Assembly: GCF_023278565.1 (NCBI RefSeq)
Contig: NC_064680.1
Location: 4,340,001-4,404,000 of the forward strand
Source: Colletotrichum lupini
Lineage: Eukaryota > Ascomycota > Sordariomycetes > Glomerellales > Glomerellaceae
Length of the DNA: 64,000 bases
Reading direction: 5' to 3'
Program-made: the position numbers and the translations under genes
Notes under the pieces: generated by a model
Told to the model about the DNA's origin: nothing
Database searches by the model: none
The model's input: the letters and a program-made list of their open reading frames with translations, nothing else
Shown here: one piece after another, positions 1-11,917 of the stretch
Position numbering within the stretch: the stretch's first letter is position 1
Layout of the letters: the number at the start of each line of letters is the position of its first letter

Positions 1-407
1 ATCTGAGCTGCCCATGGGTAGCAAATAATGTCGTCAATGTCGCACAGGCGGAGGTAGTAGCTGTACAACGTCTCGGTGTGGTTTGCCGTGTCCTTGAATG
101 GAATGAGCTTCAGGGTGGGGTCCATGGTGTCACGGGTAAGGACACCGATGCTCTCGAGATACGGCAGCAGCGATTCCTCGAGATCGAAGCGGTAGCTGGT
201 GTTGTCCATGTCGAAGACGGCGTATTGGCTCTGGTTGGCGTTGGCCGCGATCATGGTGTTGAGAGCCTTGGCCGCCTCGGCCGGCCAGTGCTTCAACTCG
301 GGGCCGGCAGTGTGGTTGGAGGCGTAGACCGACGGGGCGGCATTCGCGACGCCACGGGCGATGGCCAGCCCGAGCGAGGCAACGATGAGGTCCATAGAGG
401 TCTTCAT
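1..407 (-). CDS. Secreted HAD-superfamily phosphatase, phosphorylcholine phosphatase-like (3' part outside window)
   Basis: Open frame of 135 codons from an ATG at 407 down to the window edge, so only the N-terminal part is present. The first ~23 residues form a signal peptide (basic start, hydrophobic core, likely cleavage after an Ala-Asn-Ala stretch), so the product should enter the secretory pathway. Residues 66-70 read DMDNT, the HAD motif I, where the first Asp is the nucleophile and the second the acid/base. The Thr-Ser-Tyr-Arg extension after it resembles phosphorylcholine phosphatases. Asn-X-Thr/Ser sites suggest glycosylation. Likely role: extracellular or vacuolar release of phosphate from a small phosphomonoester; the substrate is inferred from the motif only. 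Motifs II-IV lie beyond the edge. The gene is divergent from the GH88 gene across a 1.8-kb spacer. Confidence 0.75.
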   Translation of the reverse strand, partial: MKTSMDLIVASLGLAIARGVANAAPSVYASNHTAGPELKHWPAEAAKALNTMIAANANQSQYAVFDMDNTSYRFDLEESLLPYLESIGVLTRDTMDPTLKLIPFKDTANHTETLYSYYLRLCDIDDIICYPWAAQ

Positions 408-2239
408 GTTGACGGTACTGGAGATGGAGCTAGTAACTGAATAGAGCTGCAGCTAGCCAGAAAAGACCAATGTGAAGGTATGATTGCCGGCAGTGAAGAA
501 CGGGCCGAGAGCTGGGGGAACGGAGGAGGCCATTCATTTCCCACGGCGGCCGGGCCGCTGCCGCGTTATAAACAAGTCGGCGGCGATTGTAGAGGGGCCT
601 CACTCTGCCAACTTCTCGCTTTACCTCATTTTAGCTAATCATGGTTCTTCCTACTCGCTTACCGGTGCTGAGAACCTCAGTCTGGTAGATACTGGGCTTT
701 GCCAAGGTGAGAGAGGTTTACGCGGGTGTTGGCGGCGGCGTCCGCGACGTCGTGCAACATCCACTTTGTGGGGTCAACTAATCTCTTCTAGCTGGTTGGG
801 GTAACATTCGTGACGATGAGCGGGATTATTGAAATGAGCTAAATGATAAACTTTTCGTCAGCCTGTGGGGGTTTTCCGGACAAGCCTGATAACAGCGCGG
901 TGCGTGCGAAGACATCGCGACGTTTGGTATCTTTTCCGAGCGTTGCGTCAAGCTGAATGAGCTGCTCAGCCCTACAGCATGGCGTGGAGGACGTGGAGAT
1001 CTCCAGACTCCCACTGAGCCGCCAAGCCGAACTGTTGCTCACGTCACAGGGGTCCAGTACGAATGGACCATCAGATGAACCACGTTGTCGGGTAACATTG
1101 CCGTTGCCGGCTGTTCGGACTTGTTTGGGTAGATAACGAGAATATCCAGGACAACAATATGTCCCATGTGCTGTTATCTAGCCGCGCAACTGGCCTGAAC
1201 TGTTCCAATGCCTGGTTTCCAGGTTTGCTGACAGCACCCGGAGTTGCCGTCGCGCCTCGGTGTTGCTATCTCTCTAGCTCTTGGAATTCTGCACCTACTT
1301 GAGTCAAACCGTTGCTGCGTCCCTGGACTCTCGATTCACCGCGGAGGCTATCCGTATATGCAGTCCATAGGAAGTTGTACCGACAGCTTGGTTGTCGTGT
1401 TTTCAGTCATGTCAATCAATCAATCATGCCAATGAAAGTGCCGGTGTTTGCGGCTTGGAGACAGGAGCTTCGCGGGGACAACACCGACAGTCCGACAATC
1501 AGTGAACCCTGCTCGCGAGCACCAATTGCATCCCAGACGAACTGCGAGAGAGACAGTAACCCAAATGAAACTGCAGAAAGCTTGGCCTTCAAGCTCTGAG
1601 ACTCCAGATGGTGAAAATAATTCCAATTATTTGAAGTCGTACGGATGGATGGTCGTGCAGCACAGCGGGGAAGTTACACGCCGACCGGTGGGCGGCTGTG
1701 TCTAGTCGAATACAGTTTCACCTAAGATCAGGATCATTAACCTGCATCGCCAAACTCACAACATCAAGGAGGGCGACGGGTTTTATAAGCTCGAGAACGT
1801 GATAACAATATCTTCGCAATAGAGTTAGACTCCAAAAGGCCAAGTCGGAAGAATCACAGCTGTCAAGATCTCGACTCCGGGCATCGGGCAATCGTCCGGA
1901 CGACAAATCCTCCGCGTAGAGACTGCACCACCACCCGATTACCGCTCCAACCAGACTTTGGTTCCCCGACGCTTCGACCGAACGCCTCAATCTTGGATCT
2001 TGCCGCAAGTCCGCTACGAAGAATACAACGTCTTGTCCCGAGCGACAGGCCGAAGATACCGTGCTTCCTTCATCCGGCGTCAACACAGAGTTCCGGCTTA
2101 CTTTCACGCTGATCTAACACGCACTCGCGCCCTTATAAGACTCTAGTCCCGAGTGTTCCAGGGTCACCCAATTCGTAAGTGAATGTTTCAATGCTTTTGT
2201 CTCTATTACAGTAGAATATTTTGAATCATCTCTGTCAAC
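408..2239. other. Intergenic region between divergent HAD and GH88 genes
   Basis: No convincing gene in 1.83 kb. Short open frames on both strands (for example 1718-2107 minus) have no recognisable domain and no fungal splice logic. The region should hold the promoters of both flanking divergent genes. I see no repeat or mobile element. Confidence 0.6.
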
Positions 2240-3840
2240 ATGGCGCATCTCAGTGGACACACCTCCATCCCAGTGGATGACGTCTCATCCCCGAAGGACG
2301 TGACCTATGCCGAGTCTGACAGCACCACCGAGCTCAATGCTGATAGCGACACTAGCATCTCAGAATCAGGAGGCAGGTCTGTCACCACCTTGAGGCGGAA
2401 GATGGCACAATCAAAGCCCATTAGAGAACAAGTCGGGGGCTTGTTCGAGGAGAACGTCACTGCCAAAATCTTCCGAACAGCCACAGATGCGCTTGTGAAC
2501 AATGTAAGTTGTAATGCTCTCACCCCAAGATGTCAGTTTCTCACAACGTACAGGATCCTCCTTTGGCATACCCAGAGTACGTCCTCCAGACGGGCCCGGA
2601 AGCCGGCAAGTACATCTTGCGAGAGGCCGATTTCTGGACGTGTGGTTTCTTCCCAGGCAACATCTACTCCCTCATTGAGAGACTAGTCAAGTTCCCTCAC
2701 ACCATGCCCGGTGGGCAAAACAAGGCGGCTTTGCTGTCAAAGCTATGGTCGCTCGGTGCCTCATGGTCAGAACCCCTCCACACCACAGCCAAGCGCACGG
2801 ACACCCACGACATGTCATTCATGATCCAGCCGTCAATGAGAGTAAGGTGGGAGGTTGCCCAAGACAAGCAGGCTTTGGACTCCATCGTGACCGCGGCCAA
2901 GGCTCTCTACACACGGTACAACTCAACTGTCGGAGCCATTCGGTCATGGGACGCGCTGACCCAGCATGGTGTCACTATTACGAGTTTGACAGACGACTTC
3001 CTCGTTATCATCGACTCGATGTGTAACCTAGACCTGCTCTACTACGCTGCATCTCACACCGGCGAGCAAGAGCTATGGGATGCCGCAACAAGACACGCCA
3101 AGACGTTGATCAAGTCGAATCTCCGCGTTGAAAAGGATTCCAGAGGTATCATCAAAGAGAAGATGTACAGCAATGTTCACGTCGTCAACTTTAATCCCAA
3201 GGACGGTGAGATCAAGGAGCGAAGAACGGGCCAGGGATACGCCGCCGAGTCGACGTGGGCGAGAGGCCAAGCTTGGGGTATTCTTGGCTACGCTCAGACG
3301 TTCCTTTGGACCGGTGACGAGGAGTTCTTGGAAGTGTCCCGCGGCCTCGCAGAATACTTCTTCATGCGGCTAGAGACGTCACCAAAGTCTGTCGAGTTCC
3401 CCGTGGAGGGCGAGAACAGAACGAAGGGCCGATACGTCCCGCTCTGGGACTTTGACGCGCCGATCGAGAACGAGGAATTCCCTCTGAGAGACTCATCCGC
3501 AGGTATCATTGCCGCCAACGGTATGCTGGTTCTATCCCAGGCCTTGGCGGGACAGGGTCTGGCGAAGGAGAGCGCGAGATACCTGGATATGGCCATTACA
3601 ATCGTGAAGGATACCCTCGACTTCTCGCTGGCGATGGAGAAGGCTAAGTTCGTCTTCAGCAATGGCGAGATCTCGACCGCAGACGTCGAGGAGGGCAAGA
3701 CATTTGACGCTATCTTGAAGAACGCTACGGCAAACCACAACACACGGGACCACAAGAGATACTGGGATCATGGCTTGGTTTACGGTGACTACTACTTGAT
3801 TGAATTCGGCAACAGACTGCTGAAGATGGGACTGGTGTAA
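2240..3840 (+). CDS. Glycoside hydrolase family 88, unsaturated glucuronyl/rhamnogalacturonyl hydrolase
   Basis: Two exons, 2240-2503 and 2554-3840, joined in phase 0 across a 50-nt GTAAGT...ACAG intron, give 516 residues. GH88 enzymes hydrate the 4,5-double bond of unsaturated uronic-acid oligosaccharides left by polysaccharide lyases, releasing the uronate and the rest of the oligosaccharide. Hallmarks: the first catalytic Asp in THDMSF (about residue 174), the second in VIIDSMCNL (about residue 242), and the conserved WARGQAWG segment of the (alpha/alpha)6 barrel. There is no signal peptide, so the protein is probably cytosolic and acts on imported products. The first ~85 residues are polar, Ser/Thr/Asp-rich and look like a non-catalytic extension. 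The gene converges on a Zn2Cys6 regulator gene 92 nt away. Family is firm; the exact substrate (glycosaminoglycan, ulvan or rhamnogalacturonan type) is open. Confidence 0.9.
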
Positions 3841-3932
3841 TTCATAGTGCTTTGTGTATGTACGGGCTAAATGAGGGTATCACGAATAGAATATGAAATC
3901 GTTTTTCTCATGGAAACTCTCTCAACACTTGT

Positions 3933-6857
3933 TCAATCCAGCTGTGTATTATCAACAGGACCCCAGCCATTGACTGGCATGGACGCATTGCCATTGTTCG
4001 CCGTTTGTGCTGTGAACATCATGTCATCAAAACTGATGATCCTGTCCATCTCCATGAATCTTTGATCCATCAGCATGTGCGAGATGGCAGAAAGCTCATC
4101 AGGCGCACCCGAGTCTCTCGGGGTAAACCCAGTCATCGGCATGGGAGATCCCATGGAACCCATCATCGAGCCCTGCCTCATCTGGCCCTGCGGCTGCTGA
4201 TTTGGGAAGATGGGCGGTGGCCGAGGTTGCGATAATCCTATCGTCTGGTTCGGTGCCAATGGACTTGAGACGGGCGGCGCCATCCTGTTGGAGCTTTGTG
4301 CAAACAAGGCATTGCCCTGCTGGTGGCCGAAAGCTGGCGTCTGGGCAGCAGGACTGCATCCCTGACCACCAACGCCGCTGGAGTAACCCAAAACATCAAC
4401 TGTGAACTGGGGGTCTGCTTGACACTTGCGATGAAGGTCGCGGAGCTGCGCGGCGTATTTGCCAGCGAGACACTGGGCGTGTTTTTCTTTGAGGATGGGC
4501 CCGACCCAGCGCTTGGCAATCTCCTCCATGCTCTCAACCAGAGTCCAGAATTCCGGGGCAAGCTCAGCGTCGTAGTACCGCCAATGGACTGGGGGGCGTT
4601 AGGGCATAATCGTGTTACAGGTTCACATTCACTTACCGAGGAGTACTCTGGCGCTGATGAAGACGCAAAAGGCGAATTGACTGGTAGCGGGACTGTTCTC
4701 GGGGGTGTACTTCAAGTACTTCTCAGTAATTGTTGTAGTCTCGACCGCGGCTTCTTGGCACGTCTCGGCGCTACAGAATCTAGGAAGCTTCACTATGTTA
4801 GACCAACGAGGCTCTGGATAAGCTATACGTTGGTGGAGAAGAATCATTGAGGTGTTGTGGGTGATGTGTGCGAGCGTGAGATTAGGGTCCATGTTAATGA
4901 GAGCGGGTTGGCGAGAGATGTTGGAGTCTTTCCACTTCTGAGGCAGAAACATTTTCCAGCTAGAGTCTTGTCAGCATCATGAAATCTCGAAGGCGCGGCT
5001 TCAAACGTACTGCACTAGACGCAGATCTAACTCCTTGAACCGAGTAAGCCAGCTGCTGACTTCCTGTCTATCCAGGAAGTTGATCTTCTGTTGAAGAAAG
5101 TACGTGGTGACTCTACTAAGAGACTCAGTCGCTTCTATGCAATATGCAAACGCCCCGACTGTGGTCATGTCGACCGTATTGGGACCTTTGCGAGGGTGAG
5201 CGGTGATGGGGGTTTGCGGCGGTGCGTCGGCCGTCTGCTCCGGACTAGGATAGTGCGCCGGTAAGAAGGCAATGGAGTTGCCCATCTTGGCGGCTGACCG
5301 ATCCCAGATACCGAAGAAGGGAGTAATCACTGACTCTTCCTTGTGCCAAAGACCACCGTCGGCTGGAAGTCTACGATAGACATCATCAGACGTTAAACTG
5401 GTATTCCATCTACGGAAGTCAGTTCGATTATTCTGCCTCTCAGCTCTACATGCACTTATGCAAGGCCTTACCCTGTTGTGACGGAGCAAAATCTGGAAAG
5501 GTGGGTTCAGTAACACAGCAACAGAAGTTCTGAATCAGTCTGGCTCACCTATCGAGGTTGAAGATGTTCCAAAAGACTCGCCGCCGTTCTTCTTCTTCGG
5601 TCCAGTTCTGGGGTGGCGGTATTGACGGTAACGGCTTCAGAAGAGGTTCTTTGTCTTGGTGATCGGCTTCGATACTCATTTGGAGGTATTCGACAGTTCT
5701 TGTGAGAGATCCAACTATTGACCAAGCCTTTGACGCATCTCCGTTTCCGATCTTGGCCATGTTAGTAATGTTGATTGAGATCACCTCGACGAGGTGTTTT
5801 GGGAAGCACTCACATCGTTGAAGGCTAGAATAACCAGCGCTTGCAGATTCTCGACCGAAAGGTGATCCATTGCGTTAAGTATGACGATGTTTCTTGACCG
5901 CGATGTCCGTCGTTCAACTTCAAGCGCCGAGAGTCGGATTTCTGAGTTGTCAACGAATCGAAGAGCTGCCACTACCATGGCATGGAGAACGACAACCAAG
6001 CGGGGCAGCTGTTCCGGGTCGTGCACCCGCCTACGAAACTGCGTCTCGTGAAGGATTGGAATCCAGGGCTGGATGATGTTGAAATGGATATTGATGATGT
6101 CTTCCAAAAGTTCTGGTGGTGGCAGGCTTGTTGTGATGTTCTCCAGGTCTTCCAAGGGGAAGGCCAGATCGATGTTGGGATTGCCGCAGCTATCGACCCT
6201 CCGACGCTTTCTTGGTTGGTTGTGAGGATGTGAGACAATTTCGACTCCGTCGATGGTGTTTCGCCTGGAAGAGCTGGACGTTGTTGGAGAGAACACGGCA
6301 TGCTCAGCTGCCCCTTCAGGTGTGCCGGCTTGAGAGCCAGTTTTGGTCTTCGAATTGAGCTTGTGTAGCTCACGCGCCAGCAAAGAGAGTATTCCGACCA
6401 CGTTCTGGGACTCGGCCGGCGCGCTGTGCGACTCTGTGTTGCCGTTGCCATTTGAGGTCGGGTAAGAACCGTCACTGGACTTTTGTAATAGAGCATTTTC
6501 CAAAACCTCTTCATAACAGTCAATGTTTGACTCGACTGGCAGGGTTTCCGATTCGGGTGAGACTTACCCACTCGGCGATTCAGGCTCTCAACCGCTCCGG
6601 GTTTGACACCCGGCTTATTCTTCTTCAAATCGTACACACATGGCGAGTCTGTTCGGTCAGTATGCCTTTCTAGATCCATATTCGACTTGAATGCGGCATC
6701 CAGGAAACTTACCCAACCGTTTGCAGTGAGAACATATCGGCTGGTCGCGGGAACACCGGAGCTTGCGGCGCCGACAGCCCTGACAAGATGGGATGTCGCC
6801 ATCAGAGCCATCAGGGGGCTGCGAACCCGAAGCCGGCGCCGGTGCGGTCAGATCCAT
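3933..6857 (-). CDS. Zn(II)2Cys6 fungal-specific transcription factor (840 aa, 8 exons)
   Basis: Exons 6713-6857, 6568-6648, 5814-6508, 5549-5751, 5472-5492, 5011-5409, 4637-4959 and 3933-4588, all with GT-AG borders and matching phases. Residues 25-52 hold a binuclear cluster, Cys 25, 28, 35, 42, 45 and 52 (C-x2-C-x6-C-x6-C-x2-C-x6-C), followed by a basic linker and a short coiled coil for dimerisation, then a bipartite-type basic stretch (PRKRRR). The middle is the fungal_trans domain, including the conserved [10 protein letters not shown] and HWKMFLP blocks. The C-terminus is rich in Gln, Met, Pro and Gly, as in activation regions. It is a nuclear DNA-binding regulator. Between GH88 and DUF2264 genes it may control local polysaccharide catabolism; that is inference from position. 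Exon 5 is only 21 nt, needed to restore the family block. Confidence 0.9.
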
Positions 6858-8949
6858 ATCGGCCTGAGCGATCGGCGCCCAACAGCAGGCTCACGGCAGC
6901 GGTGGTGGCGGCGCCCCGGAGAGAGCCCGGTCCGATCGGCGGGAGACCGAGAGTCAAAGACCCGATGAACGCCGCAGACAAGGGCGTTTGTGCGAGCGGC
7001 GCGGGCGTTTCTGCGTGTGGCTCCTCTCAACGTCGGTTACGTGGCAATCGTCGGCCATGGAATCGTGCGACGCGACGATGCAAGAGGGGATCAAAAGAGG
7101 ATTCCTGTGTTTATGAGGTGGGAAAATTGGGGGTGGCTGTGGAGAGGGGAACCGTCCGGGGTGCTCTCGGTTCGATTTGACCGAGGGTTTTGGGGCAACG
7201 GCATCGATTCTTTACACTAAGCTTTTCTGGCCCTTGAACTCAGTCCTCCGCTGACCATAACAACTCACCTTCCCATAAGCGGACGAGCAGAGACGAGGCG
7301 GGAAGTTTCCCCCGCACTCTGGGGATATTGTGACAGGGATGAGCAAGTGAGGAACACGAAGTGGGCGGTTTGATGGAACGAGGTTGGTGCGGAGAAACTG
7401 GAGAGCGTTTCGTTAGCGCTTGCGGGCTCCTTTGAGCCGATGCCCGGCACCACACAAAGGCTAGTCGGCGGCCACTGGTCTAAACATAAGCAGTTAACTT
7501 AGCATATGAAGAACAATGGGCAAGGATGATTTCGGCTCGACTTCAATCTCGTCACAGCTGAGTAAAGAGAGGTTTGGTCGATGAAGAAAAGCGAGAGTTG
7601 AGAGGATTTGTTTGAGCGTTGGGAGGCATTCGAAAATCTCCAGGGCTTAGTTGTGTTCGCATTTCTTTGGCTCACGGAACAAGAGCTGAAACTTTACGGG
7701 CTGACGTGTTTGCTAACGTGGTCCTGAAGATAGCGTACGTCATCAGTTAGGTACTCAATCTTTCATATCAACCATTGCTCAAATATCACCTACAGGATGC
7801 TGCTCATCTTGGTCCGCGAATCACACTAATTCCGTACCGGCGATGAAGTGATTATGATGATTACTTCTCGCCAGTTGTTGAGCTCGATTCGTTGCGCTTG
7901 TGTCTGCCCAACTCTATGCTTCTCATCCATACATAAAGCTCAATGTGAACAACTTGTCAAACAAAAGACCAGTGAACTCATCGTGCAGATGATGTTGTTC
8001 TTGTGAGCAACCTTAAATGCATGGGCCCAGCTCCTCTTCTCATGTACCAGAACCCATGTTGAATAGTCTCACCCCCAATAAGGTAGTTTGAACATACATG
8101 GTGGATAGCATACACGATTTCAGGGCCAATGATTGAAGAAACCCAGCAAAATATGCCCCTCGAGCGCTAGAGTTTCGGGTACCTGCAGCATGTTACATGC
8201 ACAAACCTCCGAAGAGCTGCAAGAAATGTTCAGGTGCCGATGGCTCCCGTCATAAGAGGGAGTCATCAATCTGACTAATGTGATTGCGGCCATTAAGTCC
8301 TCAGAGGGACGAACTATCGAGCGAGGATCTCAAATCATCATTATACTAAAGGCAGAGTGTTCTGTATCTGCCTGAACTTATCGCTTCGGAGCTTGACTGC
8401 GTTCCAAAGAAGAGTGAAGAGGATAGAAGTCCTCAAAGCACTCACTATTTTCAAGCGACCGCATCAATAGCAAACTTTTCCAAACACATTAGGAGGGAGA
8501 AAGAACGCACTCGACGCTTTCTGTCGATCTTGAACAGAGGCTCACTATTACCAATCGCGGTTTTGACATTGGCTCTCTCAAGATGAAGGAAACCACATCA
8601 TGCAAAATGTTGCAGTAGCTCGCAGGAAAGGCAAGACAAAGGCCATCAGAGACTACACTGACTGGCTCATTCGTGATTTAATTTTTGTCTGATGACACTA
8701 TCCAAAGGATTGCCGTGTCGTGGTCACGACATCTTGACTCGGCCTTCTCTGGCTAACGCATCAAACGCACGCCGGCAGGCTGGCCGACAGATACCCCGGT
8801 GTCCGACGCATCTGGGGAAGCCACAGTGGAACCAATAGCCTTCGAATTCATCGCAAGATGAAATAAGACCAGCCGATGGGTGTCGAGACATAACCCGAGC
8901 ACTTCCATTCCGCACAAGCCATTTTGTGTGTTCGCGAACATCTCTCACA
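6858..8949. promoter_or_regulatory. Intergenic region between divergent regulator and DUF2264 genes
   Basis: A 2.1-kb spacer between two divergent starts (6857 minus, 8950 plus). It contains no convincing coding frame and must hold both promoters, plus possible long 5' leaders. No repeat or RIP signature is visible. Individual transcription-factor sites cannot be assigned by eye. Confidence 0.5.
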
Positions 8950-11253
8950 ATGCCACCCCTGTCAGGATTCTCCAACAACCCTCTCCGAACCAGGGCGGAC
9001 TTGGTCCAAGCTACCCTCGCGCTGCTCCGGCCCCTCTTACCCCACTTCTCTCCGTCCAAGGGCCGGATCCGAATTCCGGTGACTTCGGCAACGCACTTTG
9101 ATGAGACAGCTGCCCAACTAGAAGGTTTTGCTCGGCCGCTATGGGCTGTAGGTGCATTGCTCCTTGGAGCTGATGCCACTTCAGATTCATCACTGTCCGC
9201 TGCAATCACCGAAGCAGTCCAGCCATGGATCGACGGCTTCGTCACAGGAACCGATCCCGAGCACCCTGAGTACTGGGGACCAATTCTCGGCCCCGATCAG
9301 CGCATGGTAGAGGCCGAAATTGTAGCATTTGCCCTCCTTTCCGCGCCTGATCGTATCTTTAAGCCGTTGAGTGAAAAGTCGAAACAAAACATCACCAACT
9401 GGCTCCGGTCTTTGAATGGAATGGAGATGCCAAAGAACAACTGGCGTTGGTTCAGAGTCTTTGCGAACTTGGCTCTGTTCAAAGTATGTGGGGTGGCATA
9501 TGACAGTGTTCGCGACGAGATAAACTCAGACTTGGCGCTCCTGGACACTTTCTACCGATTTGATGGTTGGTCGGCAGACGGTCCTTGGCAAACACCAGAG
9601 CAGGCCCAGGATGAGTTCGAGCAGTTTGAGAAGACTGGCAGACGCGATGCGATTGGAATCGGAAGACAGGCCGACTACTACTCTGGTAGCTTTGCGATTC
9701 AATTCAGTCAGCTGCTCTACTCTCGATTTGCTGCGGATATCGATCCCGAACGAGCAGAGAAGTACCGCCAGAGAGCAAGAGACTTTGGTGCCACTTTCTG
9801 GCGTTACTTTGACGCTGAAGGTGAGATCTTTCTGGTGATTTCACTCCACCCATGCAATGTGCTAAGACCTTTTAGGTTCTGCTATACCTTTCGGCCGGTC
9901 TTTAACTTATCGCTTCGCCTGCGGAGGGTATTTCGCTGCTCTAGCTCTGGCACAAGTACCCAACATGCCAAAGCCTCTTCACACCCCCGGGGCCATCAAA
10001 GGCTTCCTACTAAGACATCTCAGATGGTGGGCAAACAACTCTAATGATGTCTTCTATTCCGATGGTACCATGAACATTGGATGGTTATATCCGTAAGTGC
10101 TCCTACATCCCAGCCCGTCCGCGGCCACCTCAAACGAATATTTGCTCATTCTCAGCTTAGAAACATGTATCTTTGCGAAGACTACAACTCACCCCAATCT
10201 CCGTACTGGTGTTTGAAGACCCTCATTGCGGTTGGTCTTGCGGAAGACGATGACTTCTGGACTGCAGATGAAGAGCCATACCCCTCTCTTTCCTCAACAG
10301 ACTCAGTTGCGCTCGTCCCAGCCCCTCAGCAGATTGTGTGCAACCATCCTGGAAGCAACCATCACTTTCTCCTTTCGCCAGGACAGTTCGTAGCGTGGCC
10401 TATGAAGGCTAACCAGGCTAAGTACTGCAAGTTTGCGTACTCCTCCGCTTTCACGTTCTCCGTACCGACGGGGCCGTTAATCCAGCAGATTGCTCCAGAC
10501 AACGCCCTTGCTTTGAGTCGCGATGGCGGAGAGACATGGGCAGTGAAGTGGAAGTCTGAACCAGTGCGCTTCTCAACTGCGTTTATCAAGACAGCTTCGA
10601 GTACGCAGGAAGTACAAGCTGCGAGTGCCAAGTGGTATCCATGGGGCGACAGAGCCGTGAGTATAGACACCACGCTGATCCCACCGTCTGATCGATGGCC
10701 GGACTGGCATATTCGAGTCCACAAGATCAAAGTGCACGAGAAGCTCAAGACTTTACACACAATCGAGGGCGGCTTCGCGATCTCTGGCCGCAAAAAGGGC
10801 GGCCAGACTGACGGGTTGCCTCTACCTGTCATCTCCGAGGTTCCGAAAGACGCCATCTTGGGCTCTGCCGAAGGCGTTTTACAGAAAGAGCTTTCCACTT
10901 TAATCATGTCCTCCGCAGGCGCCAGCGGCGTGGTTTCACAGTCACCGAGCAGTCACCAGACGATATCAGAAAGTTTTCCACTGAAGCCTGATTCGAACAC
11001 AAACTTGGCCTGCTCTAGGACCTTAATACCGGTCATTTCTCATGCTACTGCCGGTGGCCTAGATGCCGGATATGAAATGGTCCTAGTCGAGTCTGTCTTT
11101 GCGCTGTCTGCCTCGGCAAACAAGGGTTGGCCTGGTGCTGGCAAGCCATTGGCAGAACGATGGTTGGATGCTCCGCGGGTGCAGCTGGAATCTAGGACTT
11201 CAGACGCAACAGATGGCGATGTTATGTTAGTTGTTGCCTCTACTCAAGCTTGA
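8950..11253 (+). CDS. DUF2264 domain protein (726 aa)
   Basis: Exons 8950-9820, 9876-10092 and 10161-11253 have consistent phases (1, then 2) and give 726 residues. The ATG at 8950 in a CACAATG context is preferred; the frame extends upstream only through a GTG. The full length matches DUF2264 proteins, with conserved blocks [11 protein letters not shown], the GRQADYYSG segment, GSAIPFGRS and [12 protein letters not shown]. The family has no function I can state with certainty. Its aromatic-rich N-terminal half looks helical and could be a toroid like those of glycoside hydrolases or lyases. No signal peptide, so probably intracellular. Next to a GH88 gene and a regulator, a role in oligosaccharide breakdown is plausible but inferred. 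Confidence 0.85.
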
Positions 11254-11343
11254 ATGTCAAGTTTATAATTGGACACGTGCATAAGACACTCTGCAGTCTA
11301 CCTTACTGAACCCTCGTTATACAATGTCCCCATGAGAGATACC

Positions 11344-11546
11344 TAATGGTATCCGTATCGTAGGTCAATTGGTTCGAACCGTGTGTTGACGAAGAGGTCA
11401 ATTGGACTATATGATCTTCTGCGTAGGTGTAAAAAGTAGGTTTCAACCGTAGGTTGGGCAGGCCGCGGTAATCGTAAGTAGGGGCCGTAATTGGCCCCTG
11501 CGCGGGCACCCTTACGTCGAGGTCGAATTGGACTTCTAATCCAAAA
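11344..11546 (-). mobile_element. Solo LTR of the copia family (reverse orientation)
   Basis: A 203-bp segment that matches, in reverse, the LTRs of the two full-length copia elements and the other solo LTRs. It is bracketed by identical 5-bp direct repeats ATACC at 11339-11343 and 11547-11551, the target-site duplication. Its termini are somewhat degenerate but the body keeps ordinary GC content. Confidence 0.9.
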
Positions 11547-11712
11547 ATACCTCATGCGTGCGGAAGAAGAGAGTACATCACTGAACCACCGCCTTAGATT
11601 TACGTTAAATATGAAGTGATCTGCGTTAATTAAATTTGATAATTCCATGTCATGTTGGCGTTGGCGATAATGCTTTAATTCCGCAACAGCACACAATTAT
11701 ATTAAGTATAAC

Positions 11713-11917
11713 TATCGGATTAAAAGTCTAATTCAACCGCGGCATATAGCCGACTGCGCAGGGGCTAATTAGGGGCCCTATTTACGATTATTATAGCCAG
11801 CCTAACCTACGGTTAGAACCTCCTTTTTATACCTACTACGTAAATATTTATATAGTTTAATTAATCTCTTCGTTAACTATAGTTCGAACTAACTACTTTA
11901 TAATAAAGATATTAATA
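11713..11917 (+). repeat. 5' LTR of copia element A
   Basis: 205 bp, aligns end to end with 18929-19133 and with the solo LTRs. The terminal TGTCGG of the family is TATCGG here, and the terminal CAACA is TAATA, changes of the C-to-T/G-to-A type. Confidence 0.9.

Noticed and set aside
78..440. Plus-strand 120-codon frame
   Set aside because: It is antisense to the HAD phosphatase, whose minus frame has a signal peptide and the DMDNT motif.
1718..2107. Minus-strand 129-codon frame in the HAD-GH88 spacer
   Set aside because: No domain, no plausible splice context and no compositional support; treated as chance.
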